In this document: positions 9,889 through 18,771 of the stretch, in pieces | How the letters are laid out: every line of letters starts with the position of its first letter | Position numbering within the stretch: the first letter of the stretch is position 1 | Assembly (NCBI GenBank): GCA_963575745.1 | Contig: CAUYUJ010017842.1 | Span: 15,001 to 79,000 of the forward strand | Length of the DNA stretch: 64,000 nucleotides | Origin: Prorocentrum cordatum | Taxonomy: Eukaryota > Sar > Dinophyceae > Prorocentrales > Prorocentraceae | Direction of reading: 5' to 3' | Notes under the pieces: model-generated | Told to the model about the DNA's origin: nothing | Database searches by the model: none | What the model saw: only the letters and a program-made list of their open reading frames with translations | Translations under genes and position numbers: made by a program

Positions 9889-11838
9889 TCCTCCTCCAAA
9901 TCCTCATCGTGCCTTTCATCGCCCTCATGCTGCTGGTCCTGCTGCTGCCGTTGCTGTTGCTGATGCTGCTTCTATGTTGGTGCGGATGATTGTTTATATT
10001 ATTGCTGCTGGTATGGCTGCTGCTGCTGCTGCTGCTGAGCTCGTGTTGTTGATGTTTCTGACTCTGCTGCTGCTGCTGCTCCTCATCCGTGCTCAACTGC
10101 ACTGAAAGTTGCCACCTTTAAGGTTGGTCAGAGTCGTAAGTACGCCAATATTTTGGGGAATATAATCAAGGAGCAGCTCGTGATTAACTACGGGCCCGTG
10201 CCAGTAGGCGAGGCTGCCAGCCACCGTCGCGCAGCCCTGGACGAGTTCATTTGGCGGCGAGACAACCTCAGCCATCTTAGCAAGCAGTGGCGAGAACATG
10301 TTTTCGAAGTTCTTCTGAACGGAGATTGGACTGACAGGACGTGTGTGATTCATCATTGCAGAGGATGCTGTAATAACAGAGAACACACAATTCAACAATT
10401 CATGGCACATTTTGTTCCAATAGCTATTTCCGGGCTTCGCCACTTCAGTCGTGGCAAATGGACTGGAGCTGAGGAGACGTATTCAGTTGCAATGTTGCTG
10501 GAATGCGCGCATGGCTTATTCAGCAAAGCATTCACCATTTTGGCGACGCAACGGCTCAGAGACCTCAGCCCCAATGATCAGGATCTTGCAATTGTGCTCC
10601 ACGCGTTCGAAGCTAGCTTGAACAGTGGTCTCCCGAACTCAGGCTCCGAATCCACGGAAGAGGTGTACCGCGCGTTGACCACGCGGTGGCTCCGTGTCAG
10701 CTCTGCATGGGTCAACACCCAATATGGTGCAGCTGAGATCATGATTCTCAAGATTGTGATGGTTGGGCGCCGCATGTCATTGAAACGTATGCTCCAAACA
10801 TCTTCCAGGGGCTGGGACAGAGAGCAAACACGAAAGCTTTACCACACCGGCGCACGGCAGTACAGGGCGCTTCTCAAGTACGACGGATGGTATTCCGAAC
10901 CAGCAGTGTTGCATTTTGGTATGTTAGTTCAGCCGTGTGTTGACGCTGGTCTTCGTTGGAATTGTGTGCCTCCAGCTGCCAGGAGCAATTTCACACGCTG
11001 CCTCGCGTTTCGTTTGGTCAGCCGCGCTGCGTTGACGTGCTTCGATCTTCTGGTTTGGCCAGAGAGGCTGTTCCCATTCAGGATATTCCAGCTGCTCAAT
11101 GCCAGGTCCAAGGAGGACGCTCAGAGGATCAGGAAAGAACTTGTGGCCAAACCATGTTTATTGGATCCCGTTTCTCGAGAGTACTTCACCCGTTATCCAG
11201 CCTCGCAGGTGTTTTCGCCTGCGGCCCGAGGGGAGCTGCAGATGCGAGCTGCACTTACTGACATCTGTATCGCACGCGTGGAAGCACGGTGGTCTGAGTG
11301 CAGGCGTCTCATCAAAATGCAAGGTTTGCAGACACACGCTCCTGAAGTGGAATACATCTCAGCGAAACTCCTGTGCAGAGGGATCCGGGTCCGGCGCGGA
11401 GCCCGCGAGTCTGAGTTCAGTACCCCTGGCATTGGTTTGTCTCAGCGAAGCTCACGCACAGAGAACGCACCCAAATCAGAGAAAAACGAGAGGAAGCCTC
11501 GCCAGAGGAGAGCGTATTCTGCCTGGGCGGCATTCCAAGCACAGAGGTTCCGGGACGCTGTCCAAGCTGGTGAAGATTTGAGACATGCGGCGACATTCGT
11601 AGATCAGGTGTCAGCTGCCGCCAGGGAGTGGCAGGCCATGGGCCCCGAGGAGCGACAGCCTTTTGTCCAGAAGGCTGCGATTGCAACTCGACGTCGTGCA
11701 GCAGGCCTTCCACCCTGGAGCGCCTTGTCAGCAGCCGACCTCCAGTCGCTGGCGGACCGATCAGGCGCCGCCGAGGCGCTCGTGCTGGCCCAGAAGGCCG
11801 TCTCAGAAGGCTCCTGCAGGGTAAAATGGGGCAAATAA
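276..11838 (+). CDS. AT-hook / transposase-like / HMG-box-like nuclear protein, three exons
   Basis: Proposed exons are 276-1055, 1567 to about 1975 and about 10111-11838 (stop TAA), giving about 970 residues. Exon 1 carries a basic AT-hook-type motif, KRRRGRPKGSVRR (near residue 55), and ends at DESPMKIK. A GA...AG intron (1056-1566) joins it in frame to exon 2, which has HCTDDASANNR and then TPCQVHKA. The order D-E-S-P, TDDA-x-N, C-x2-H resembles the RNase H-like core of hAT-type transposases; that link is inference. Exon 2 and exon 3 share GCCACCT at the junction, and removing the 8.1-kb intron reads LGQVATFKVGQS. The last 120 residues (from about 11490) fit an HMG box: RRAYSAWAAF, then REWQAMGPEERQPF. 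A DNA-binding nuclear protein is likely; it could be a domesticated or decayed transposase. The ATG at 276 is the first in frame. The exon 2/3 boundary is the least certain part. Confidence 0.6.
2111..2595 (+). mobile_element. introner-like element, partial copy A (left half)
   Basis: This copy begins with ATTCTT and the family left end (CTTCGCGTAACC, then CCGCCAGCCCATCC). It continues into the family's GGA/GAG-rich tract, the diagnostic GGAATCCATTCAGATGTGTC segment and the first CTTGG-rich stretch. No right end (GGGCTGGTGGGATTCTT) follows, so the copy is truncated or was disrupted by the G-rich tract after it. It lies in the second intron of the first gene. Confidence 0.75.
2596..3065. repeat. 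G-rich then GGA-rich purine tract
   Basis: About 340 bases of GGGGAGGG-type sequence pass into (GGA)n near 2875-2930. A short mixed-sequence stretch without a convincing reading frame follows, up to the inverted-repeat element at 3066. The proline/serine- or glycine/arginine-rich open frames here are products of the repeat. Confidence 0.85.
3066..5449. mobile_element. 2.4-kb element with 16-bp terminal inverted repeats, copy 1
   Basis: The left end is ATAAGGGGGTTCCCCC (3066-3081) and the right end GGGGGAACCCCCTCAT (5434-5449). They are reverse complements with one mismatch. The interior, in order, is: a GC-rich stretch repeated in copy 2; a satellite array of about 200-bp units (3358-4600); a segment related to the right half of the introner-like family, ending GGGCTGGTGGGATG (near 4940); and a GC-rich stretch with CGCCGTCGCACC motifs. 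A second copy at 39674-42301 has the same order and the same ends. No transposase frame is visible, so it is probably non-autonomous. CTGCTC lies next to both ends and may be a target duplication, but the exact end is ambiguous. Confidence 0.8.
3358..4600. repeat. satellite-like array of about seven 200-bp units
   Basis: Units begin near 3358, 3561, 3761, 3959, 4141, 4338 and 4538, a spacing of about 181-203 bases. Each has ATGGCCGCCTCTTGGGCCCA, an AT-rich middle ending CCAATACAGGA, and then a (GC)n block. The block leads into a hairpin made of GGTGACCCGGC and its near-complement GCGCGGGTCACC. Adjacent units alternate between two versions of the linker (TTTCTATATTTGACG or TTTGTATATTTTCCAC). 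No coding potential. Confidence 0.9.
5470..6660 (-). pseudogene. decayed retroelement 3' part with RNase H-like end
   Basis: Read on the minus strand, three coding-like blocks lie in different frames. The 5'-most (6600-6280) reads smoothly (LTKLTRETPKRPRVLPPREW and onward) to a stop. The next (about 6080-5817) contains VDLADAVSSQLHAIGNQAAD followed by DAAKEG. The GN-x2-AD signature with this spacing is typical of the last part of RNase H domains in retroelements. The last (about 5600-5480) has a cysteine cluster, CVVADCSDGSFVCACQRCPY, which could be a C-terminal zinc finger. Frame changes and stops separate the blocks, and no reverse-transcriptase motif was found. I treat it as a broken, non-functional retroelement fragment inside an intron of the first gene. 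Confidence 0.45.
6811..6857. repeat. poly-G tract
   Basis: The run is almost pure G with scattered A or C, including an unbroken run of about 16 G. It could form G-quadruplex on this strand. It lies between the coding-like minus-strand blocks. Confidence 0.9.
7230..8965 (-). pseudogene. minus-strand coding-like remains, charged coiled-coil type
   Basis: Several minus-strand stretches have protein-like composition but change frame. About 8325-8114 reads a highly charged helix (DEAEVELSETDKEDAERRRA and onward, KRALNQERAARK). About 8100-7930 continues with LLLLEKRRLRAHLQ and ELADYISKVRELACAVE. About 8770-8600 contains LGKKRKELVDQLQGL in one frame and SKLTLGDPLAGRALDIV in another. A (CACCATA)n/(ACACC)n tract interrupts them. 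They may be the 5' part of the decayed retroelement further along this strand, or an unrelated dead gene. No family was recognised. Confidence 0.3.
8338..8572. repeat. CA-rich tract with (CACCATA)n heptamers
   Basis: A CAC/ACACC microsatellite contains about ten heptamers of CACCATA or CACCATG between 8398 and 8475, then returns to (ACACC)n. All frames are open through it, which creates false long ORFs on both strands. Confidence 0.95.
9050..9430 (-). mobile_element. introner-like element, inverted partial copy E
   Basis: This is the reverse complement of the right half of the family. It has CCAAG-rich sequence, the diagnostic segment TTCAAACACTGG...TCGCCTTTTCGC...GATGGCCTTCCGAGGCCTC, and GATCGATGTCATCCAAGATG. 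It then runs into C/CT-rich sequence equivalent to the family purine tract. The family right end (CCCACCAGCCC on this strand) is missing, so the copy is truncated. Confidence 0.75.
9431..10085. repeat. C-rich, (CCT)n and (CTG)n tracts
   Basis: Poly-C with CCCTCC runs (9431-9720) is followed by CTG/CTC triplets and an almost pure (CCT)n array, then (CTG)n up to the start of exon 3 of the first gene. All frames are open but give only homopolymer-type peptides. Confidence 0.9.
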
Positions 11839-12049
11839 AATATGATGTAGTATTATATTGTACTTTATAATGTGACACTCCATTTCTGTGTTCCAAGGTT
11901 GTTTCATATTTGACTGTCCTTGCCTAGGGCCTATGGGGTCTTCGATCTGATCAGGGTTCCACCTGCCTCCCTCCTCCCTCCCCCCTTCGACCTCCATGGG
12001 TCCCGGGCCCCTGGTCACCAGGTCCCTGGGTCATGGGTTCACCCTCTCC

Positions 12050-12225
12050 CCCCCCTTCCCATCCTGCTCCTCCTCTCCTCTCTTCGACCTTCTCCTCCTC
12101 CTCCTCCTCCTCCTCCTCCTCCTCCTTCCCCTCCCTCCTCCCCCTCCCCCTCCCCCTCCCTCTCCTCCTCCTCCTCCTCCTTCTCCTCCTGCTCCTCTCG
12201 CTGCTCATCGGAGGCTCCGCAGATT
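12050..12225. repeat. (CTC)n microsatellite upstream of the second gene
   Basis: A nearly pure CTC/CCT triplet tract occupies most of the roughly 420-base spacer between the stop of the first gene (11838) and the proposed ATG at 12258. The rest of the spacer shows no feature I can name. Confidence 0.85.
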
Positions 12226-12257
12226 CCTTGAGCACAGCCGTGCTCGTTCCAGCCGAC

Positions 12258-15200
12258 ATGATGGACGGTAATTTGGTGGACGTCCGGCGTCGCATCCGGC
12301 AACTCACGTACATTGCCGGGCGGGCACAGAGGGCAGCCAATGAGTCAGACGCTGCACAGTACCCACATTATCATAAAACAAATTTCGACCCACCGTGATA
12401 ATTAATTCCAGACCTATTCCAAGGCTCTGATTCGGGATTCTGGGACTTCGCTCAGGTGTTGTTCAGCATTCAAAGGTCTTCTGGTTTCTAGGGATCCCTG
12501 GGGCCCTGGGGCGACCGCAACAACTGTTAGGGTTTTGGTGCTCTGGCCCAGCCCCCTGCCTCCTCCTCCTCCTCCCTCCTCCTCCTCCTCCTCCTCCTCC
12601 TCCTCCTCCTCTTCCTCCTCCTCCTGCCCGTCGTTGTCGTCGTCGTCGTCGTCGCCCTCCTCCTCCTATTCCATCCTTCTCCTCCTTCTGTCCCCTTCGC
12701 TCGTCCACTCCTTCCTCTTGCTCCTCATTCTCTTCCTGCTGCTGCTGCTGCTGCTCCCCCTCCGCCTCTTCCTCACCCTCCTTCTTCTGGACTCTTGCTC
12801 TTCGTCGTCCTGGCCCTCCCCCTCGTCGCCCCACAATCCACCATCATCAATTTTCCTTTTTTTTTTTCTCATCCCACTACCGCTCCATCCTCGTCATCGT
12901 CATCGCCGTGTTCCTCCTCCACCTCCCTCCATCCTTCTCCTCCTCCTTCCCCTCTTCCTCCACGTCCTCCTCCTCAGCCTCCCCCTTCCCAGTCCCCCCC
13001 CCCCCGCCCCACCTCCACCCCCTCCTCCTGCTTCCCATCCATTTCCTCCAGGCTCCTCCTCCTTCTCCTCCTGTTCCTCTTCCCTCTTCCTTTCCTCCAG
13101 CCTCCGCCTCCTTTTCCTCCTCCTCCTCCTCTTGCTCCTCCTCCTTCTCCGTCTCGTCCTCCTCCCCCTGCTGCTGCTGCTGCTGCTGCTGCGCATCCTC
13201 CTCCTCCTCCTCCCTGTGATCCACCTCTTCCTCATCCTCCTCCTCCTCCTCCGCGCCCCCCTTCAGGCCCGCTCTGAAAGGGGCCCCAAGGGCCCCAAAG
13301 GGTTCCAGCACGAAGGCCCGATATCATTAGATTAGCCACAGGTACAGCAAGATTGTGGAGTCCCAGCGCATCGAGCAAACCGTTGTGCCAGCCCCTGCCG
13401 ATGGTTTATTTCAATCCCTTCCAGCGCCCAGTCCATCAACGTTTTGCGTGGTGAAGGAGCTCAACCCTCGTGTAATCGCAGATGCAGCGATAGCGAAGAT
13501 AGCGTCCAAGACTGATCCAGTGGGCCCAGTGGCGGGGGGCGTCTTGGATTCAGACTATACTGCCGATTTTTGGACAGGCCTCCACAAGCTGATAGAACAC
13601 AATGCCATTCCACATATGGGGGAAGTGCCGATGGTGACACCTGCGTGCGCCCATTTGGGGACGTGCGTGTGCAAGCCCGCCAGCAATGCTACGACTCCAA
13701 GCCTAGGCTACAAGTCCTTGCAATTTTCTGGTAAGCTGTGCACGGCGCTTTTTTCTAAGACGCCGTATTCGCCCTCCATGGTAAAAAATGTCGTGCTGGA
13801 TGGATTTCAGGTGTTGGCTCTCAATGGTTACGACGGAGAGGAGTTCAATATTCGAGTGTGGGCCCACACCGGAATGGTCCAGCACAGGCGGGTTCCGACA
13901 TTTTGGTTGTTGAAAGGCCCTCAGGAGCCTGATTGTCCACAGAGGTGCTTTGTCAACCCATTACTGGAGAATGGGAAGCCCATGGCAAGATCAAGTTTCC
14001 GTCTCGCTCTGAACGACATCCCTTTGAACTTCACATGGAGAGCAGTGTTTTATAAGTTGGTGAGTTCAGACGCTACCTTGCCATCAATCGCCCCTTCAGA
14101 GTTGGAGGTCGTCAGGGAGGACTTCGGGGAGATGGAGTTCTGGAGCCCGCGACCACCTCCAAGGCGCAAGCGCCGTCGTCGTGGAGGGCCAGGCCGCGGA
14201 TGGGACTTGGCGGAGGGCGAGGACGACGCTGGCGACTTCGGGCCCGCGGGCGCTGGAGGCGGGGCCGGCGCAGGCGGGGCCGGCGCTGCTGAGGAGCCGC
14301 CGCCGCTCCCGCTGGAGGAGGTCCTTAGGGGGCAGAGAAGCAATTCAGCAATGCCCACTGGCGGCACCCACGTCAAGGGATGCAGAGCCCTCCTCCTCCT
14401 AAGCTCCTCCTCCTCCTCCTCCTCCTCCCCTCCTGCTCCTCCTCCTCGTCCTCCTCGCCCTCATCGTCTTCGTCCTCCTCGTCCTCCTCCCCCTGATGAT
14501 GCTGCTGCCGCTGCTGCTGCTGCTCCTCGTTTGCCTCCTCCTCCTCCCCCTTCTAAAGGCTCGGGCCTCAATGCGAATCAAAATTCTGAGCTCTAGACCT
14601 GAATGAGTGGACGAGGGGGTAGGTTTCGCGAGGCGCGATATTAATGGTGGGAGTGCCACAATCAAAATCCCAGGACCCTCGCGCAGCTCAAGCAGTCTCC
14701 TTTGGCCCCTTGTCGCAGATGCTTCAAGACAGCACCCATAAATGCCTCAGTACACATACCCAAAGTAAGATCGCAAACTGCGAACAAACATGATTCGAAG
14801 TTTGTAGGATCGACGCTATCCGTTATCTATGTTCGGCCTTTCGGCGCTCGACCCTGTGGCCTACTGTTTACTTAGTCTCTGCGTCCTTGGATGTGAACTT
14901 TATTCATACATATGTCACGTGCATGTTTATGTTAGCTGCTAGCCTCGCCCACCCCCCAGGGCAATGTCGACGAGCACGCCGACGAGCTTCTGGGAGCCTG
15001 GCTTGCTGGGGCCGCTGCAGGGGACCCCCGCGGCGAGGAGGCCGAAGCCGGCATGGATGCTGAGGCAGCAGCCGATGCGGCGTCTGGGGCGTGGGGGCTT
15101 GCTGCCGACAAGGACGCCAGAGAGGCTGAGGAGCAGGAGTGGGGCGATGATGCTTTAGACCAGTTGGGCTCCAACGTCATTGAGGACGGTGACTTCGACG

Positions 15201-17282
15201 ACCAGGAATCCTGGAACACAGAGCTGAGTGCCGTCGCGTCGCTGTTTGGCGATTTCGGCCCCGACAGCGATGGCGATGGCGATGGAGATGGCGGGGCGGC
15301 TGCCCCACTCACGCCCATCGGAGGTTGTCCGACCCCTGAGGCCCCTGACACGCCCACCGGATGCGGCCTTGAGCCGAGGCCTGCTGATCTGGTCGAGCCT
15401 GCTGATGGAGACCCTCCTACTCCAGACGCTCTGCCTGCGGCAGGGTTGCCACCAATGCCAGCGTTTCCCGGAAGCGATGCGCCAGTGTCCCCGCCAGGGC
15501 CGCATGCCCAGGATCCTCCGCCAGGGCCGCCAGGGCCTGCTGATATTCTTGACGCTTCGCGTAACTCCGCCAGCCCATCCAGCAACAATGCCCAGACGAG
15601 TTGCACTGATCAGGGAAGTGGGGCAGGGGCCGGGGAAGTCGTCGCGCCCCAGGGGGGGGGATGGAGGGAGTCGGATGAGGTTGCGGAGGTGGAGGATGAT
15701 GAGGAGGAGGAGGAGGAGGAGGAGGGCCAGGAGGAGGGGGAGGAGGAGGACGTGGGGGAGAACGAAGAGGAGGCGGAGGTGGAGGAGGATGAGGACATGA
15801 TGAGGATGAGGATGAGGATGAGAGGGGGGGGGGACGAGGAAGTGCAGGAGAACGAGGAGGATGAGGAGGGCGACGAGGAGGAGGAGGAGGGAAAAAAGGG
15901 AGGGGGAGGGAGGAGGGAGGAGGAATACGCGGATGACGAGGAGGAGGAGGAGGGGGAAGAAAATTAGGAGGATGGCGAGAGGGAGGGTTAGAGGCCGTTT
16001 CGGAAGCCTCTCGGAGTCTTTTCGGGAAGTCTCTTGGGAGCTTCTTGGAAGTCCTGGAGTCCTGGGTGCCTCCAGGAGCCTCTTGGGGGGTCTCTTGGGA
16101 GCCTCTTGGAGGCCTCTTAGACGCCCCTGGGCGCCTTCTCGGGGCTCTCTTGGGGCACTCTTGGGGGCCTCCTTGGGGGCGCTCTTGGACTAGGAGATCG
16201 ATCCAAGAAGGGGGGGGGGGGGGTACTACATTAGCGCTGCCCCTCTAGAGTGCATAAAATCGTCAGTTGGGCCCCTCTTGGAGCGATCTTGGGGTGCTCT
16301 TGGGCGCTCTTGGGGCCGTCTTGGGGCTCTCTTGGTCCTCTTGACTCTGGGGCATGTCCTGGGGCCATCTTGAGGCTGGAGGTTTCGGAAGGCCATCGGA
16401 AACGAAATGGCGAGACGGCAAGTATCTTTGATTTACCTTAGGTGTTTGAAGGATTTGGCTATCTTGGGGGCCTCCGTTGGAGGCTCCGTGGCCACTTGGG
16501 GCCGTCTTGGAGCGGTCTTGGGGCCTCTGGGCCAGGGCATCTTGGGAGTTATCTTGAGGCATGTTGGGCTATATCGGGCCATCTTGGATATCATCTTGGG
16601 CTCCCTGAGGCCCTCTTGGAGTCCATCTTGGGATATCAATCCATCTTGGACCCGCGAAACCCCCCGTCCAGGTCCAGGCCCCCTGAAACCCCTCCCCTGG
16701 ACTCCAGGGGAGGGGGAGAAAGAGGGGAAGAGGGAAGAGGAAACGCTCTAAGCCATCTATGCCCGGAGGGCTGGTGGGATTCTTGCCGAGCCGCCTGCTG
16801 CAGACCCTCCACCGCCTGCGGCAGAGCCCGCGGCGGAGCCGCCACCGCCACCAGAGTCTGCAGAGCCTCCAGAGCCTTCTCGCGATGGCGGCTTGCGAGG
16901 TCCCCGCCAATTCCGGCAGCAATTTCGCGTGCCAGGCGGGTACTTGGTCCATAAACCTGCAGACAACACTGTGTGCGCCCATTGCACAGTGGAATCCCGC
17001 GGAGGGGCCCGGAGCTGCAGGCGCACGCGCACATTTAATTTTGGGGTCGCTAGACCTGGCGCTGGGCGCCCATTAGGGCATTTGGTTGCATGGCTGAAGA
17101 AGGGGGCCGACATGTCAGCCGATATGCACAGTGAAAGATTTCTCGTGCCAGATTTGGCGGAACGGAGAGAAGCCCGCGAGTTTCTCTGTCGCAATGCCGA
17201 GCAATTCAAGTTTTTGCTTGACAAGGAGACGGGGCCACCTTCAACCGTGCCTCCCCATCCAGAGCCTGATGTCATTATGTGA
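12258..17282 (+). CDS. unrecognised protein with basic patch and Pro-rich tail, four exons
   Basis: Proposed exons are 12258-12358, 13341 to about 14377, about 14960-15550 and 16785-17282 (stop TGA), giving about 740 residues. Intron 1 is GT...AG, and the join reads SDAAQYSKIVES in frame. Intron 2 has an AGG shared by both edges and joins THVKGNVDEHADE. Intron 3 is a complete introner-like element; joining at the ATTCTT repeats reads PADILAEPPAADP. Exon 2 holds the most globular part (for example CAHLGTCVCKP and YSPSMVKNVVLDGFQVLAL) and then a basic PPPRRKRRRRGG stretch that could be a nuclear signal. Exon 3 is acidic and proline-rich. Exon 4 begins with a Pro/Glu run and ends in a compact region containing CAHC and HLVAWLKKGADMSADM. 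I do not recognise the family. The start is the first ATG of a coding-like frame that emerges from a CTC tract, so an upstream exon cannot be excluded. Confidence 0.6.
12540..13285. repeat. long pyrimidine tract filling intron 1 of the second gene
   Basis: About 750 bases of (CCT)n, (CTC)n, (CGT)n and CTG triplets with a short poly-T occupy most of the intron 12359-13340. Serine-, leucine- or glutamate-rich open frames occur in every phase. They are not supported as genes. Confidence 0.9.
14395..14560. repeat. (CTC)n/(CTG)n tract in intron 2 of the second gene
   Basis: A CTC array passes into CGT and CTG triplets directly after the proposed exon end near 14377. The remainder of the intron (14560-14959) is mixed sequence without a further gene. 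Confidence 0.85.
15551..16784 (+). mobile_element. introner-like element, complete copy B, acting as an intron
   Basis: This 1,234-base insert lies between ATTCTT at 15545-15550 and ATTCTT at 16779-16784. Left to right it contains CTTCGCGTAACTCCGCCAGC, a conserved stretch of about 90 bases, a (GAG)n tract, two blocks rich in CTTGG every 10-13 bases, a GATCGATCC landmark, the GGCCATCGGAAACGAAATGG landmark, and the right end AGGGCTGGTGGG. GCCAGCCC near the left end and GGGCTGG at the right end form a subterminal inverted repeat. Removing the insert plus one ATTCTT keeps the second gene in frame (phase 0). Neither GT at the left nor AG at the right falls at positions that would restore the frame. 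I infer a transposon-like intron with repeat-defined, non-canonical boundaries. Confidence 0.75.
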
Positions 17283-18004
17283 TGTTGTTTTTCCTTCGAC
17301 ACTGTACTCCCAACTTTCTTCCCAGTCGGCTTGACAGATTATGTAGGGCATGGCGGTGCGCAGTGCATCGCGGTCAGGGGCTGGTTGGTCTGACCGCCAA
17401 CTCGATCAGAGCCGATGTCAAATCTAGACAATCGAATATAAACACACAGGGCTAATCAACAGAACAAGTCTACAGCGAGTCGAGTTCTGAGTATAGCTAT
17501 AGCAGCTATTGCCAGCAATGCCATTTCCAAATGATAACAATTAAGATGGACTAGCTAAGCTTACGTTCGTTTCAACTTCGAGGGCACGTCAGGTTCCAGA
17601 GGACCTGCCAAGCAACAGCGAGGAACATGTATAGCAAATAATAGAATGTGGCAATAAAATGAGAGTGGGCGCCTGACCTGAAGACATATAATGAAACTGA
17701 ACTTCTCATCCAGGCCAACGCCTCCAACCTCTTGGGTCCCAGGTTGTCCCGGAAGGCCCCCCCGCCCACCCCGCCACGCAGTGCCGCTGCGCCACGCGCA
17801 GCGCAGGGCCCCAGAGCACCCATGTGATATTAATTGTGCGTCACTAAATTGCCTAAGGTTGGCTAGTGTCACGCCTCGGGCAACGCCATCGGCCATCGGA
17901 CACCTCTGGGGGGCGGGTGGGGGCACCATAGGGCACCGACGGCACCGACCATAGGGAACCACCATAAGGGACTACTCCCACTGGGGCACCAGACTGATAC
18001 CAAA
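17283..18004. other. intergenic, no feature recognised
   Basis: Mixed-composition DNA after the stop of the second gene. No reading frame with protein-like character, no tRNA signature and no strong repeat was seen before the tandem array that starts at 18005. Confidence 0.5.
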
Positions 18005-18600
18005 GTCGACATGTAACTACCAAAACTGACTTTCAATTTTCTGGAGCCCTTTAAAGAGGGCGACGGAGGCCAGGTCACCCGCGCGTGCGCGCGCGGAGAG
18101 TTCTGCATTGTCCACAATATAAAAGTCGACATGTAATTCCAAAAACTGAATTTGAGTTTTTTTTTTTCTGAAGCCCTTTGGGGAGGCGACGGAGGCCAGG
18201 TCACCCACGCGCGCGCGCGCGAGGAGTTCTGCATTGCCCACAATATAAAAGTCGACATGTAATTCCAAAAACTGAATTGGAATTTTTCCGGAGCCCGTAA
18301 AGGAGGCCGACGGAGGCCCGGTCACCCGCGCGCGCGCGCGGGGAGTTCTGCAATGTCCACAATATATAAGTCGACATGTCATTCCCGAAACTGAATTTCA
18401 AATTTCTGGAGCCCTTTAAGGAGGCCGACGGAGGCCAGGTCACCCACGCGCGCGCGTGCGGAGTTCTGCCTTGTCCACAATATGAAAGTCGTCATGTAAT
18501 TCCCAAAACTGAATTTGATTTTTCTTGGAGCCCTTTAAGGAGGCCGACGGAGGCGCGATAATGGCGATGATGACGATGACGATGTCTGGTGACCCACCCT
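18005..18600. repeat. five tandem units of about 120 bp
   Basis: Units start with GTCGACATGTAATTCC or a close variant near 18005, 18125, 18251, 18370 and 18488. Each has CTGGAGCCCTTTAAGGAGGC, GACGGAGGCCAGGTCACCC, a (CG)n block, and GAGTTCTGCATTGTCCACA. The (CG)n block next to GGTCACC echoes the 200-bp satellite inside the inverted-repeat elements. The array ends in a GGTGACCCACC...GGGTCACC palindrome near 18590. Confidence 0.9.
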
Positions 18601-18629
18601 TTCGTGGGTCACCTGGTGTGCGCGCTTTC

Positions 18630-18669
18630 GGGGGGGGGGCTAAGTGGTGTCCCACTTAGCCCCCCCCCC
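18630..18669. repeat. perfect 18-bp stem, 4-base loop hairpin
   Basis: GGGGGGGGGGCTAAGTGG (18630-18647) pairs perfectly with CCACTTAGCCCCCCCCCC (18652-18669) around the loop TGTC. The core CTTAGCCCCC recurs in the tandem units that follow. Confidence 0.9.
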
Positions 18670-18771
18670 CCACACACACACAAACGCACACATGCGCCCC
18701 CTCTTCCCCCCCCAACCCCCCGCCCCACCCCCATCCACCCACCCCGCCCCACTCCACCCCCAGCAACAAAA

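Noticed and set aside
15562-15566. GTAAC inside the introner-like left end as an ordinary GT donor
   Set aside because: In the methyltransferase copy an in-frame TGA precedes it, and no downstream AG restores the frame; the ATTCTT join works in both copies.
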